DNA from: Euglena gracilis
Taxonomy: Eukaryota > Euglenida > Euglenophyceae > Euglenales
NCBI GenBank assembly: GCA_039621445.1
Contig: CP154954.1
Span: 73,040,308 to 73,104,307, forward strand
Direction of reading: 5' to 3'
Length of the DNA stretch: 64,000 nucleotides
The first letter of the stretch is position 1. The number at the start of each line of letters is the position of its first letter. A program made the translations under genes and the position numbers. This document shows, piece after piece, positions 12,040-23,256 of the stretch. The notes under the pieces were generated by a model. It was not told the DNA's origin and did no database searches. It was given only the letters and a program-made list of their open reading frames with translations.

Positions 12040-12462
12040 AAACCCCCCCAAATAATACCCCCCCCCAAATAATACCCCCCCCCCCAAATAATACCCCCCC
12101 CCTTGGGGTCCGACTTCGGCCGCCGAAATAATACCCCCTCCCGGTTTCGGGCTGAAGGCCCGGATTCTGACCTGAAAATGTAGGTAAAAATCACAATTTC
12201 TGACAACAAATTATGGAAAAAATGGATTTTTCTGGCTCAACTGACCTCCAAAAATGGTAAATTTCACAAGAAAGTGCAAAAAAATGACCCCAAAGGGCGG
12301 TTTTGGGTGCTATTTTGGGTTTTACGGGACTTCGGAAAATTTCGAAAATTTTGGAAAAATAATACCCCCCCCAAATAATACCCCCCCCCTCGGGCCGGGA
12401 CTTCGGGCGAAAAAATAATACCCCGGGGGGGGGGGGGGTATTATTTGGGGGGGGGGTTAGTT
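12040..12462. repeat. Keyword element: AAATAATACCCCC, copy 1
   Basis: Four CCCCCCAAATAATACC words at the left (12047-12135), three at the right, the last one inverted (GGTATTATTTGGGG at 12436-12455). Terminal TAAACCCCCCC / GGGGGGTTA. The interior matches 49868-50185. Confidence 0.8.
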
Positions 12463-13045
12463 GAATCTGCTCAGGACTGTGCAAATGACGATTGCCAAGA
12501 TAAGCATCGTGACATCTGTCACCACAGGCTGGAGATGGAGCAATTTTGATTGGGGAGTAATTGTGGTCTTGTCACCGAAACAATCTGCATTTTTTTTGGA
12601 ATGGTGGCTACAAAGGCAAGGCAGTTGGAAAGACAGTTGGGGGCAAGACAACTGGTGGGATAACTGTAGACAACACAACTCATGAACAGATGATGCTTTC
12701 TCTTGAGAAACACCCTTCAAACATATAATCCAGCACCAAAAAAAAAACAGACACCTCAGGTTTCAAAACTGGAATCAAAAAAAACTGCAAAAAATGCACG
12801 TGTGCAGTTTTTTTTCAGAAAAAAGCTGCAAAAAAACTGAAAAAAAAAACTGCAAAAAAAAGCTGCAAAAACTGCAAAAAAAAAACCCAAAACGTGAAAA
12901 CTGCAAAAAAAAACTGCAAAACTGCATGGTGCATATTTTCCCCCTCCCTGGTGAACCCTCCAGATGGTCAGCAAAGTTTCATGATATGATGTGGAATCGA
13001 CCCCCCTGGGAAACTGTCCTTTGGTCCCCTGTTCTCTGACTCACA
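12463..13045. other. Non-coding; second ACTGCAAAAAA cluster
   Basis: The 12779-12930 part consists of about ten AAAACTGCAAAAAA phrases. The remainder shows no supported feature. Confidence 0.5.
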
Positions 13046-13259
13046 TTAAAATTTTTGTTGTCTCTCTTTTTGTGGGCGTCTGGTAGCCACCACGGGGAAG
13101 TCCACCTCAGCGTCCAGAGGCTCCCGCAGTTCCTCAAGAGCCACCTCCCAGAGGGGGCGGTCTGCGTGCTGCAGCGCCGACAGCTGCCCTTGCAGCTCCG
13201 ATAGCCGCTCTTTCAGCGCTGCCCCGCAGCATTCAAAGAAGATGCCCAGAGCCACGCAG
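13046..13259 (-). CDS. Probable terminal exon 26 with stop codon
   Basis: Acceptor GTGACACGCAG with one leading base (fits the phase of exon 25), 70 codons, stop TAA at 13046-13048. The peptide has a hydrophobic start (CVALGIFFECCGAALKERL), then a helical stretch with heptad leucines, then a basic end (RRPQKERQQKF). It does not resemble the HEATR6 C-terminus, so it may be a lineage-specific tail or belong to another gene. A GTGAGT follows one base after the stop, which could be a 3'-UTR intron donor. No polyadenylation signal is evident. Confidence 0.5.
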
Positions 13260-14040
13260 CTGCGTGTCACTGTCAGAGAAACGATGCGCACCAGTGCACA
13301 TGTGTGTGCAATGCATAAAGGCACCCTTGTCGCGTGGATTGATTAGTGTGCAAGCACGTGCAAGCATGCACTGAATGCCACTCGTGCCTGAAGTACCATG
13401 TTTGCATGACACTTTAAATCATCCTCTTTTAAGGGAACTCCTGCCCCGGCAGGTGTGGCACGCATGTCAGGGGTTCGTAAGTATTGCAAATCAGGGTATG
13501 ATTGCAACTTGGTCTGAGATGAGACAGAGGCTTCAAGGGCCCGGGAAGGGGGGGGTCGGCACAAACCCCACCCAACCCGGTGCCCCAGGACTTTTGGGCT
13601 TCAATTTAGGGTGGGGAAAAAAACTGGTACATCGAGGGGGGGAAAATAAAAGAGATAAAAGAAAAAAAGGTAAACAACCCTTCTGGAGGTTCTCACACCA
13701 CCCAACCTGCATCCCCCCAGAGGACCCATCCACCCGCCCGCCCGCCTGCCCGTCCAAGTAACCAAACTGGGGGGGAAAAAAACAAATAATCTAATCCGAC
13801 ACATGAGCATGGTGATTAATGGTTTTCAAGCAACTGCACGCATCCGGCGCTGACGGTAAAGCACAGCAGGCTGAAGCAGCGCCGGTGTTGGTGGATCGAC
13901 ATCCGGGCCGTCAGAAGTGGCAGGGAGGGAGGACTCACTCCATACTGGGGCCTAAGGAAATGGGGTGCACAGAAAGTCTGAGGGATATGGGTTGGGAAAG
14001 GAGGTAATTATGACTTCTTATGACTATTTTCACAATAAAC
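13260..14040. other. Intron sequence (between exons 25 and 26), nothing firm
   Basis: A G/C-tract patch at 13540-13640 resembles a decayed element. No exon or tandem repeat supported. Confidence 0.4.
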
Positions 14041-14044
14041 ATAA

Positions 14045-14455
14045 ACCCCCCAAAGCCCCCCCGGCTTTATATTAGGACGGGATTTCAAAGCCCTCAGGGG
14101 GGCTTTATATTTGGGGGGGATTTATATTCGGGGGTGAAAATCAAACTTTCTCGGTTGGCCTCTATGACCTTCGGCGGCTTTCAATTGTGACCAAATACGA
14201 ATTTCTTGCCAAATTTTCATTGTGTGCTCCCTATTTTGCGCAAAAATGTGCCAAAATGGAGCATTTCTGCGAAAAAATGTTGTATCCTCCCAAAATTTTT
14301 CGACTTTTTCCTGAATGACACCAGCGTCTGGCTCCAAGTCAGGGGGGGGGCTTTATGTTTGGGCGGCAAAACCAAACCCCCCAGGGGGGGGGCTTTTGGG
14401 GGGGGGGGGGCTTTATATTTTGGGGGGGCTTTATATTTTGGGGGGAGTGACGTTT
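14045..14455. repeat. Keyword element: CTTTATATTTGGGG, copy 1
   Basis: The words GGCTTTATATT(T)GGGG and their complement recur at both ends next to C/G tracts; the interior (TTCGACTTTTTCCTGAATGA and neighbours) is shared with 45697-46078. Confidence 0.8.
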
Positions 14456-14837
14456 GGGAGTCGAATGATGTGCCTCCACTGCTATGGCCCCAACAAAAGG
14501 AAAGTGGAGTCCAATAATGCCTGTTAATGAAACATTTGGAGCATCTGAATCACCAGTTCCCCCTACAATTTGTGTTGTGCTTGCCAGAATTTGTGTTTGA
14601 AGGTGTTTGTTGATGTGGTCAGAAGCGCATCTGTGCATACGTAGTCATTCACAAAAGTAATATTTTACAGCTCTGATAGCGCCATGCCACTCACATGAAT
14701 GTGGTTTCAACTTGAATTTGCACACAGCTTTCCCCATTTTATTCCCTCCCACTCTTTCACCCCGACATTTTTGTGTTTCATGAGTTGTCGGAATTTGAAC
14801 ACTGATGGGGACCAAAGCCAGCAGCAAAATGAGAGCA

Positions 14838-15371
14838 GCAAAAAAATCAAAGAAAATGTCCGGAGAGCAAAAATGAAGCCCTTGGAATGCCCTTTCCAAC
14901 CATGGTTTACTTTCCCCCTAACTCTTTGTGTAGCCCGAGTTAACGGCCATGTTTTTGCCCATTTTGGCTCATTTCAGGGGCCATTTTGGGCTGTTTTCGG
15001 GGTCAAAAAATACATGTTTTTTTCTTTCCAAAATATCTCGAAAATGAAGCAAAATCAAAGGAAATGTCCGGAGACCTGAATGGAAACCCTTGGAACGCCC
15101 TATCTAACGGTATTTTGATTTCCCTGCAACTCCCCGCCTGGCCCGAAATATGGCCGATTTACGGCCCAAAGCAGCGCGGCAGGCTTGCGACTTCGACGTT
15201 TTCAACCCTGTTTTGGGTCAAAAAATCGATTTTTCTTAAATTGCTCAAAAATGGTGGGGAATCAAAGGAAATGTTCGGAGACCTGAATTGAAGCCCTTAA
15301 AATCCTCCATCTAACGGCAATTTGATTTCCCCGCACATAGGGGGGGGCAATCCTACCCACTTTGGACCCCT
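14838..15371 (+). repeat. Long inverted repeat, left arm
   Basis: Nearly identical to the reverse complement of 19622-20157 over about 530 bp. Made of roughly 209-bp tandem units each carrying TCCGGAGACCTGAAT and a TTTTCAAAATATCTCGA-like segment. A shared CTTAAGG plus T-tract plus GAAATGGGC stretch follows at 15408-15432 (counterpart 19592-19616). Confidence 0.88.
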
Positions 15372-15429
15372 TCGCGCATGAATAACTTCTTTGGCGGCCG
15401 GATTCGCACTTAAGGTTTTTTTTTTGAAA

Positions 15430-16149
15430 TGGGCGCATTTGCGCAAATCAACAATTTTAATGAAATTTCTGGGACCCTGTACCCTGACACACAGAAAACA
15501 GCTTATGAACTGTTATGACCCTCTGTTGGAGGGGATTAACTCCCGGTGTTTTGGTATGCATGTTGTTTACCGAGCGAAGAGGGCTCTCGTACATCAAACA
15601 GGTTGGAAGCACACACCCACTGTTACGACTATTGGTACTGGTGCTGAAATGGTGACTGAACTGACTTGGATGCTGACAGCCGTAAGAACACACGGAGCCT
15701 TATTACATCACACACTACAGACTACGACACCAGCCGTCATGCAACTGATGTGCGTTTATGCGCGCATTTGCGCAAATAAACACAACATGTTTATTTGCGC
15801 ATTTGCGCGAACAAACAAACAAAACGCAAAACATTGAAGGTAAAAATACATGTTTGTGGGCGCAAATGCGCCCACAAACATAATTTGTTTATGTGCACAT
15901 TTGCGCGCACAAACATCTGGGGGAAACTGGTAATGGGAGGCAACAAACAACATGTCTGTGTTAAAGCACACTGATGAGGACCATGGGTCTACGAGGTTTT
16001 TGGACGTGATAGACGTGTTGGCGCGCATTTGCGCAAATGAAAACAATTTCGTTGGTGCGCGCATTTGCGCAAATGCACAAATAAACATTTATTCACTTCA
16101 ATTGAAGTGAATAAATAATTATTCACTCCAAAATAATGTGTTTGAGCGA
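15430..16149. repeat. Cluster of TTTGCGC hairpin modules
   Basis: Palindromic GCGCATTTGCGCAAAT motifs at about 15432-15450, 15755-15815, 15858-15915 and 16018-16090 recall the hairpin clusters of the long composite repeat. The last palindrome is TTATTCACTTCAATTGAAGTGAATAA (in parts) at about 16087-16115. Confidence 0.7.
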
Positions 16150-16157
16150 GCCTTAGC

Positions 16158-16551
16158 CAGGGTTCGATATAAGGAGAGGAGGGGGGGGGGGGCCGGACCC
16201 CCCCCCCTGCAGGCCAGGAGGGGGGGCGGGGGTGGGGAGAGACACCCCCCCACCTAAACAGTGGCGCAGTCAGGGTGACCGAAAAATTTTGACCCCCCAA
16301 AAACGACCAAAAGTGCCATTTTGGGCACTTTTTGGGCAAAAATTGGCCAAAAATGCAAAAAATTTTCGGCGCAAAGCGCCGGAGGAAAAAATTGACTCTT
16401 TTTGGGGGGGGTCCCGGGTACCCCCCGAGGGTCGGTCCGGGCCCCCCTTGCAGGTGGGGGGGGGGGTCCGGACCCCCCCCCCTGCGGGCCAGGAGGGGGG
16501 GGGGGGGACACCCCCCACCTAAACCATGTACGCCCTCCTTATCGAACCCTG
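16158..16551. mobile_element. Short hAT-like element, third subfamily
   Basis: Starts CAGGGTTCGATATAAGGAG and ends CTCCTTATCGAACCCTG. Perfect 8-bp duplications GCCTTAGC at 16150-16157 and 16552-16559. Core hairpin TTTTCGGCGCAAAGCGCCG near 16360-16382 is flanked by C and G tracts. A diverged relative without clear ends is at about 42606-42920. Confidence 0.88.
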
Positions 16552-16559
16552 GCCTTAGC

Positions 16560-17099
16560 GCACACAAACAAAAATGTGTTGGTGCGCGCAAATGCGCGCA
16601 CCAACACACATCTGTTGTGCGGCACTATCTCCTCGTCCGTGGGCTGGCGAACGCAATTCCTCACGCCAACCATTGATTTGCACCACGATTACGTGTTGAT
16701 GAAATTTGTGGTGAGAGGAAGTGTGCTCATTTGAACACGGCATCTGACTGGCGAAAATTTGCCTGCCTTACGTGTGCACCGCTGTTCCCCGGCCCACTGT
16801 TTTGGCCTCATTTGTTTGGCAGTTAAGCGTAATGAATTGATGACGTGCAACGACCTGTGACTGTTGGACACCTTTTCTGCAACAGTGCTGTGTCACAAGA
16901 AGACAAAATTTGGCACCTGAAATACCCGGGATGTGTCGGGTCGGAGTCCGTTTTCTGGTTTTCCATTTTCTCCACCATTTTCACTTTAAAAAAGCTAAAA
17001 CACACCAGTTTTTGTGCATAATTTGGGGGAGTGAGTCCCACCGCTTTCATGCAACCAATTCAGTGGTAAAGGTTCACCACTTTCTTACACCCAAAGTAA
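16560..17099. other. Hairpin module, then nothing recognised
   Basis: TGTTGGTGCGCGCAAATGCG and its complement make a hairpin at about 16575-16608, the continuation of the module split by the element at 16158-16551. From 16620 no feature is supported. Confidence 0.5.
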
Positions 17100-17330
17100 C
17101 AGGGGCTTCAGGGCTACCTCTCTCCGGCTGCCGGTGCCATGCACTGGCACCACGTCGTCCCCCCAGGTTATAATTGGCCGCTAAAGCTGAGTGTTGTTGC
17201 ACCGGGGAGGTCGATTCCGGTCTGGTTGTTGCTTAAGCAGCTGATGTGGCTGCAGCAGCGGAGCCCAGGCCGCAGGCCAGTGGCAGGGCCCTTGGGATCC
17301 TAAAATCGGTGCTGGTGGAAATGTACCGTT

Positions 17331-17796
17331 CAGGTGATTTCTTAAGGACCCCCCCGGGGGGGTCAGCTTCCGGCTGGCAAAAAAAAAAGCTGCTGGCTGG
17401 ATTTGAGCTGGCTGGCTGGACCCCCCTGGGGGGGTGGGGAGGAGGTCCGGGGCTGGAGGGGGCTGGGCTGGGTCAGTGAAAAACAAAATTTTCTATTACA
17501 AAAAATTGCCATTTTCGACATTTTGGTGGATGGAGCTAGACCAAGGCTGGGGGCTGTGATGGAGGAAGCTGTCGTGAGGGGGAAAAATGCCGGGATAGGT
17601 GACCTGGGCAGCCCAGTTGGCTGGCCCGGCCTCAGGCCGGCTGGCCCGGCTGGGCTGGACCCGACTTTATTTCACTCGACCCCCCCCCGGGGGGGCTCCC
17701 AGCGCGAATTTCGACTGCTGGCTGGATTTGAGCTTGCTGGCTGGCTGGACCCCCCCCCCGGGGGGTAGGGTACCCTCCAGCTTAAGAAATCCCCTG
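17331..17796. mobile_element. hAT-like element inside the second copy of a long repeat
   Basis: Starts CAGGTGATTTCTTAAGGACC and ends CAGCTTAAGAAATCCCCTG. Flanks GTACCGTT (17323-17330) and GTACCCTT (17797-17804) agree at 7 of 8. The first copy of the host repeat is uninterrupted at this point (about 222-240), an empty site. Internally it carries two copies of GCTGGCTGGATTTGAGCT followed by GGCTGGACCCCC (near 17390 and 17718). Confidence 0.85.
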
Positions 17797-17997
17797 GTAC
17801 CCTTATCGGGTAGCTGCGCACCCACCTTCAGGGGATCCTCTGTCTCAACCTTTTGTGGGACCTGTCAATGGACCAGAAACGGCACCATAATACCATGTGC
17901 TGGAGGAGACGGTGTGGTTATTTGGGTTGAGCCCCTTCAGAAGCCATTAAAGGTAGCTGTTGGAGGGTCAAATGAAGCCGCTTTTTACTCCTCCGCA

Positions 17998-18101
17998 CAT
18001 CACATTGTTTGTGGGCGCAAATGCGCAAATGAACCAGACGTAAATTGCACAATAGATTCATGTTGTTCATTTGCGCATTTGCGCCCACAAACAATGTGAT
18101 G
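17998..18101. repeat. Hairpin A, copy 2
   Basis: Perfect 37-nt arms from CATCACATTGTTTGTGGGCG to its complement ending CAATGTGATG. It differs from copy 1 at matching positions of both arms. Confidence 0.85.
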
Positions 18102-18403
18102 CGCACAAATGCGCAAATGAACCGAATCTGCTGTCGGTGTTTAACGGTTGTGTTTTTGTTGCACCCTTCTTCTTTATGTTTATGCGCGCATTTGCGTCCA
18201 CCAACACAAATTGTGTTGGTGGGGGCAAATGCGCGTATAAACATATTTTCGTTTGTGCACGCATTTGCGCCCATAAGCTTGCGCCGTCCACAAACGCTGT
18301 GACAGACCCACCAAAATATGTTTCTGGGTGGGTCTGCTGGTCAGCGCCGTCACGGCCCCTTTGTTACACTGATTATCGACAGCGTCAGGCCATGGGCGCT
18401 AAA

Positions 18404-18518
18404 GCCCATTCCTTGAAAGACAAAATTGTGTTTATTGTGCAAATGCACGCACCAACGTAATTATGTTGGTGCGCGCATTTGCGCAAATAAACGCAATTTT
18501 GTCCTTCAAAAAATGGGC
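18404..18518. repeat. Hairpin B, copy 2
   Basis: Arms GCCCATTCCTTGAAAGACAA and TTGTCCTTCAAAAAATGGGC pair over about 33 nt with few mismatches. The outer arm sequence is quite different from copy 1, yet still self-complementary. Confidence 0.82.
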
Positions 18519-19149
18519 TTCTTCTGCTGGGCTCTTTGCCACAAAACTGGTGGTGCGGATCTCGGGTATACGTTGGGTGCAAGACACCCGTCCCCTTCAT
18601 TCCCTGTGGACTCTATTTCTTCCCCTCTGCGCATCCCTTGTCAAACCCTCGCAATTGCGTTCCTTACCTTGCGTCCTTCCTGCCGGCTTGGTCACACCAC
18701 ACCCACACCCCCCGGCACTTCCTCCCCGCGCTTTAACAAACAACCCAAAAACTGCACACTGGCGTACCGCAAGCAAAGCAGTCCTGGCAAAAACCCAGGA
18801 CACACACCGCCGACACCTCGAGCTCACCCGGGGAAACAGCCAAAAAGAGCAACGAGGGCAGTAAAGGTCCCGTTCCTGTGTCGCTTTTTTGCGGGTTTTT
18901 TTCGCTTCCGGGGGGGAAGGTCCCGGGGGTTTCAACGTGCAAAATCCATTTTCGGACACCCCCAAAAAACCATTTTTTGCTAAAGTCCCAGGGGTCACAC
19001 GGCCCAAAACAGAATTTTGCTCATTTTTTACACTCTCCTGTTGCTATGTTTTCAAACCCCCCTGACCTTCACAGCCAAAGTAAAAAAAAATTCGGTGATT
19101 TGCGCAAATGCGCAAATCAACATAAAAAAGCTTAAGCGCGAATCCGGCC

Positions 19150-20575
19150 GCCTAAGAACTTGGGCCTGGCGAGGAGTTAGGGGTCAAACGGAGGTGATTT
19201 GATTGAACTAGAAATCCAGTCGCTCGCGAATGAAAAAAAAAATATCCGGGAACGCAGCTGGGATCATGGTGATAGTCCAGCTCAGCGACCCCCCCCCCCT
19301 GCATACACCCCATACCCGTTTTATTGCATTTTTTGACGGGTTTTTGACCCAAAGTCCATGGATTTCGGGCCAAAAAAAACGGGGCCCTGGCGGGTCGAAA
19401 AACGCTCATTTTCGGCTCGAAAACAGGTTTTCCGGGTCCGGGTGGCCAAAAGGCATCGTTTCGGGCAAAAAAGAAAATTTTTCGTTTTTTTTAAATTTTT
19501 GACCCAAAAATGGCTGAAAGCAGCCAAGTCAAAACAGGCCAAAACTGTACAAAATGGCCAAAATTCGCCGAAAAATGGCCGTAACTCGGGCTGGCCCATT
19601 TCAAAAAAAAACCCTTAAGTGCGAAGGGGTCCAAAGTGGGTAGGATTGCCCCCCCCTCTGTGCGGGGAAATCAAATTGCCATTAGATGGAGGATTTTAAG
19701 GGCTTCAATTCAGGTCTCCGAACATTTCCTTTGATTCCTCACCATTTTTGAGCAATTTAAGAAAAATCGATTTTTTGACCCAAAACAGGGTTGAAAACGT
19801 CGAAGTCGCCAGCCTGCTGCGCTGCTTTGGGCCGTAAAGCGGCCATATTTCGGGCCAGGCGGGGAGTTGCGGGGAAATCAAAATACCGGCAGATGGGGCG
19901 TTCCAAGGGCTTCCATTCAGGTCTCCGGACATTTCCTTTGATTTTGCTTCATTTTCGAGATATTTTGGAAAGCAAAAAACATGTATTTTTTGACCCCGAA
20001 AACGGCCCAAAACGGCCCCTGAAGTGAGCCAAAATGGGCAAAAAAAATGGCCGTAACTCGGGCTACACAAAGAGTTAGGGGGAAAGTAAACCATGGTTGG
20101 AAAGGGCATTCCAAGGGCTTCATTTTTGCTCTCCGGACATTTTCTTTGATTTTGCTTCATTGTCGAGATATTTTGAAAAAAAAATCCAAAAAAACTCCCC
20201 AAAATGACCGTTTTGGGCCGCACTAGCGCGCTAAAACACGGGCCAGGTGTGTCGACGGCCAAAACGGCGAACGGGGGACGAAAGAGGGCCTCCGGGGGTA
20301 CATTTCGTCAGAACGACATTTCCGGAAATAATGTACGTTCTCTCGAGATATTTTAAGAAATCAATTTTTTCGACCCATTTTTCAGAGTCTGAAGAGGGGG
20401 GCGGGCGGGCCAATCCTACCCAGTTTGGACCCCTTGGCGCGTGAATAACTTGGGCCTGGTGGGGAGTTGGGGGTCAAACAGAGGTGATTCTGTAACTAGA
20501 AATACAGTCGCTCGCGAATGAAGAAAGAAAAACATCCGGGAACGGAGCCGGGATCATGGTGAGAATCCGCCGGTT
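19150..20575. repeat. Direct repeats flanking the inverted arm
   Basis: A segment of about 125 bp (ACTTGGGCCTGG ... CAGTCGCTCGCGAATGAA ... GGGATCATGGTGA) occurs at about 19155-19275 and again at 20445-20565. Confidence 0.75.
19622..20157 (-). repeat. Long inverted repeat, right arm
   Basis: Three tandem units begin with TCTCCGGACATTTCCTTTGA at about 19714, 19922 and 20130. Further related units extend on both sides (19300-19590 and 20160-20400). Confidence 0.88.
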
Positions 20576-20744
20576 CCCGAGGTGGCCCCGACCCAGGGGG
20601 GGGGGGGGGGGGCGGGGGGTCCAACCCCCCCTTTTGCCCGAGATAAGAGCTCAGCGAACCCTTCTTACCTGGGGGGCCTCCAGGCCAGTTCAGGAAGCAC
20701 TGATCCCTGCAGTGGAAGCGCAGCGGATGGCGGCGCAGACTCAC

Positions 20745-20932
20745 GGTAGGCAGTCAGTGTCCGCCGGGGCCAGTGTCAGGAGGAACTGCCGCAGCGTCTG
20801 GAACTCAGCAGAGAAGGTGGTTGAGGCGGCGCTAAGGGCCGGGGCAGCGGTTGTTGCGTGGTCCTCGTCGGCGACCACAGCCTCGGCGGTGGAGACCGCC
20901 AGCTGAGCCAGGGCAGCGTCCAGGTCCCGGGA
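20745..20932 (-). CDS. HEATR6: Probable HEATR6-like exon 25
   Basis: An alanine-rich helical peptide (SRDLDAALAQLAVSTAEAVV ... FQTLRQFLLTLAP) ends at a perfect donor CTACC/GTGAGT in phase 2. It lies where the poorly conserved C-terminal ELSGNMVQSYILQFL region of HEATR6 would be. Similarity is weak; helical character, strand, order and phase with exon 26 are the support. The acceptor CCCTTGAG is a guess. Confidence 0.6.
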
Positions 20933-20984
20933 CTCAAGGGCAGGGGTCACAGTCAGTGGGAAGAAGTTTGGAGAATGAAAATAC

Positions 20985-21475
20985 TATATGACACTTCAAC
21001 ACAAAAAAGAACATACTGCGTAATATTGTGTGTGTTATATTTTATGTATATTATGTGCATAATGCATGTTAAACACATGTTGAACATGTTATGCACAAAT
21101 TATATACATAATATGTATAATATCATAATATTTATAATATAATAATAATTTATATTTTTTATATTATTATGTCTAGGGTTATTGTATGCATTATAATAAT
21201 ATATATTATATTATTATTTATATAAATATATTATATATATTGTATATAATATTATATATATATATATTATATATGATGTTTAATATAATGCATATTAAAT
21301 TAAGTGTCCATTTAATGAATTGTGTGTGTATGCACACAATAAATAAACATAAAATAAATAAATAAATATGCATGCACATATATATAGATATAGATATATG
21401 AACATAAAATTTTACATTACCATATGAAACAATGTCTCTAATATATAATACATTATATACTGCTATCCCCATAAA
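20985..21475. repeat. AT-rich tract
   Basis: TATA/ATAT/TAATA-rich sequence with almost no G or C, typical of an unstable intronic AT island (intron between exons 24 and 25). Confidence 0.8.
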
Positions 21476-21714
21476 TGGCACCCCCCCCCGAATTAGCGAC
21501 ACCCCCAGAAAAAAAAAGTTCTAAAAAGGGCAGGTTGGCTGATTTTGAAGAACTGAAAATATTTGACTGGAAGACAATCCGCCAGAACGTACAAAATGCA
21601 TTAAAATTTGGAAATTGTGGTCCCACTTTGTATCCACCACAAATTGGCCTTTTTTTGACATTGGGAAAACAAATATATGTAAATAAAATTTAAAAAATCC
21701 CTGCAGTTGGCTCC

Positions 21715-23140
21715 CACTTGGGAACAGCTGTCATTGGGGGGGGGGCAACATGAACCCTCGAAAATCCTGATGCAAAAACAACCGCAAAAAAACCGCAAAT
21801 TAAAAAGCAAATAAAAATAAAAAAAACTCGAAAATTGCATAAAAAAATACTATAGGAGCTTTCGGACGTACACTTTCTGTTGAGAAAACTAAAAAAAAAA
21901 AACACGCTCCCGCCGAAAAAAATTTTCATTTTGCATAAAATATGCAATTTGTCGAAAAATGGAAAAAAAAATGCCAAAAATTCACAAGATTTTTGGTCTC
22001 GGGGGAAAACTGGGCCCAAAACGAGGAACTGCTCATGGTCAAAATTCCAGCTAAACCCCAAAAATCACCCGGGAAAAAAATCGCAAAAAAAAGCAAAAAA
22101 AATTGCCAAAATGAAGCATGCAAAAAAAAATCAAAAAATACGCGTTTGGGTTCCCCCCCCTTGTTGTCATCCCTGGCTGGGGTGTGGCACTTCTACGGAG
22201 TCCAGGACACTTAGCAAGTATGGGCCCTGGGATCAGACTGGAATGAATGAGGGAATAGGGCTGTCCGGGAAAGCTTGGAGGGGAATCATAAGGAAGGAAA
22301 GTGAGGGAGTCCCCACCAACCACCAGGGTTCTTAAGCGGCCAAAATCAAACCCCCCGCGTTCCACAGTCAAAATAAAAAATTTTGTTCGTGTTTTGTTCA
22401 TTTGCGCGGTGGCGCAAATCAACACGGAAAAGCTTGCGCGAATGGGGCCGCCTAAGTGGTGACTTAGCATGTCAAGAGTCCTCCCTTCGGTTATTTGAAA
22501 AAAAAATTGACCTGTCCAAGAAAGGGGAGCCACTGGGAAATGGAAGGGGGAGCTGGGCTAACAACCCAGCAAGGGTGGGCAGGGTCGACCACCAACAATC
22601 CATACCAGCCTTGGGAAAGGGGTCCAGTCCAGGAAAAAAAAATAACTCACCAAATTCAAGCCACCCTGTTCTGGGTGACACCACATCAAAACAGCCACCA
22701 ACCACCAGGTTTAAGCCATTTTCTGTTAGGAAAAAAATGCAGTAAAATGCAGGTCAAATTCAAAGACGCCTCAAGGGGCGATCAAAAGGCCAAGGAACAG
22801 CAGCGCTTAAAGTTGGGGGGGGGGGGGACAGAACAGTGTTCAAATGTTGTGAATGTGGTTTCACACCAAATATTTTAACACATCAATACAGAAGAGACCC
22901 AATCAAATTAACAGTTGTTCTCCACAATTTGGGGAGTTTTGAAGGATAAATTTGCGATTCGTTTTTCGAAAAATACCCACAGCGTTAGAGCAGGGGTTTT
23001 CTTAAAGACCCTCAGGGGGTCTCAACCTGGCTGGGAGCTGCTGGCTGGAAATAAGGTGCTGGCTGGCTGGACCCCCCCTTGGGGAGGTGGGGTGCCCTCC
23101 GGCTTTTGAATACCCCTATGGCCAGGGGGAGGAGGCCAAC
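21715..23140. other. Intron 24 sequence
   Basis: Contains the second copy of the 2810-2985 repeat (21715-21915), a stray terminal signature (GCTTGCGCGAATGGGGCCGCCTAAG, split, at 22431-22456) and a CAGGGGTTTTCTTAAAGACCC segment at 22992-23120 related to the 17331 element but without a target duplication. No exon found. Confidence 0.5.
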
Positions 23141-23143
23141 CAC

Positions 23144-23256
23144 CGGGATGGGGCCCTCCCATTCGGGTCTGCCCGGGCCAGCAGCAGCGGGCGGAGGTCC
23201 GGCAGCGCCTCCAGGGGCGTGCAGAGGTCCACCAGCCGCCGCAGGTTGGCGAAGAG
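23144..23256 (-). CDS. HEATR6: HEATR6-like protein, exon 24
   Basis: A near-perfect acceptor (TCCCTGCTCCTCCCGCCCAG) precedes LFANLRRLVDLCTPLEALPD. With exon 23 this gives LLRDQ-LFANLRRLVDL, matching [22 protein letters not shown] of HEATR6. The donor TCCCG/GTGGTT leaves phase 2, which does not fit the visible start of exon 25, so a small exon may be missing between them. Confidence 0.88.

Larger units (their letters stand above)
17100..19155 (+). repeat. Long composite repeat, copy 2
   Basis: Same order of parts as copy 1, with the 466-bp element at 17331-17796 inserted in its head. Terminal signature GCTTAAGCGCGAATCCGGCC at 19130-19155. Divergence from copy 1 is moderate, but the hairpin arms have changed together (see findings). 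Confidence 0.85.

Noticed and set aside
22992-23122. CAGGGGTTTTCTTAAAGACCC...CCCCTATG segment as an intact element.
   Set aside because: It is related to the 17331-17796 element, but no target duplication is visible and the right end is mismatched; treated as a decayed fragment.
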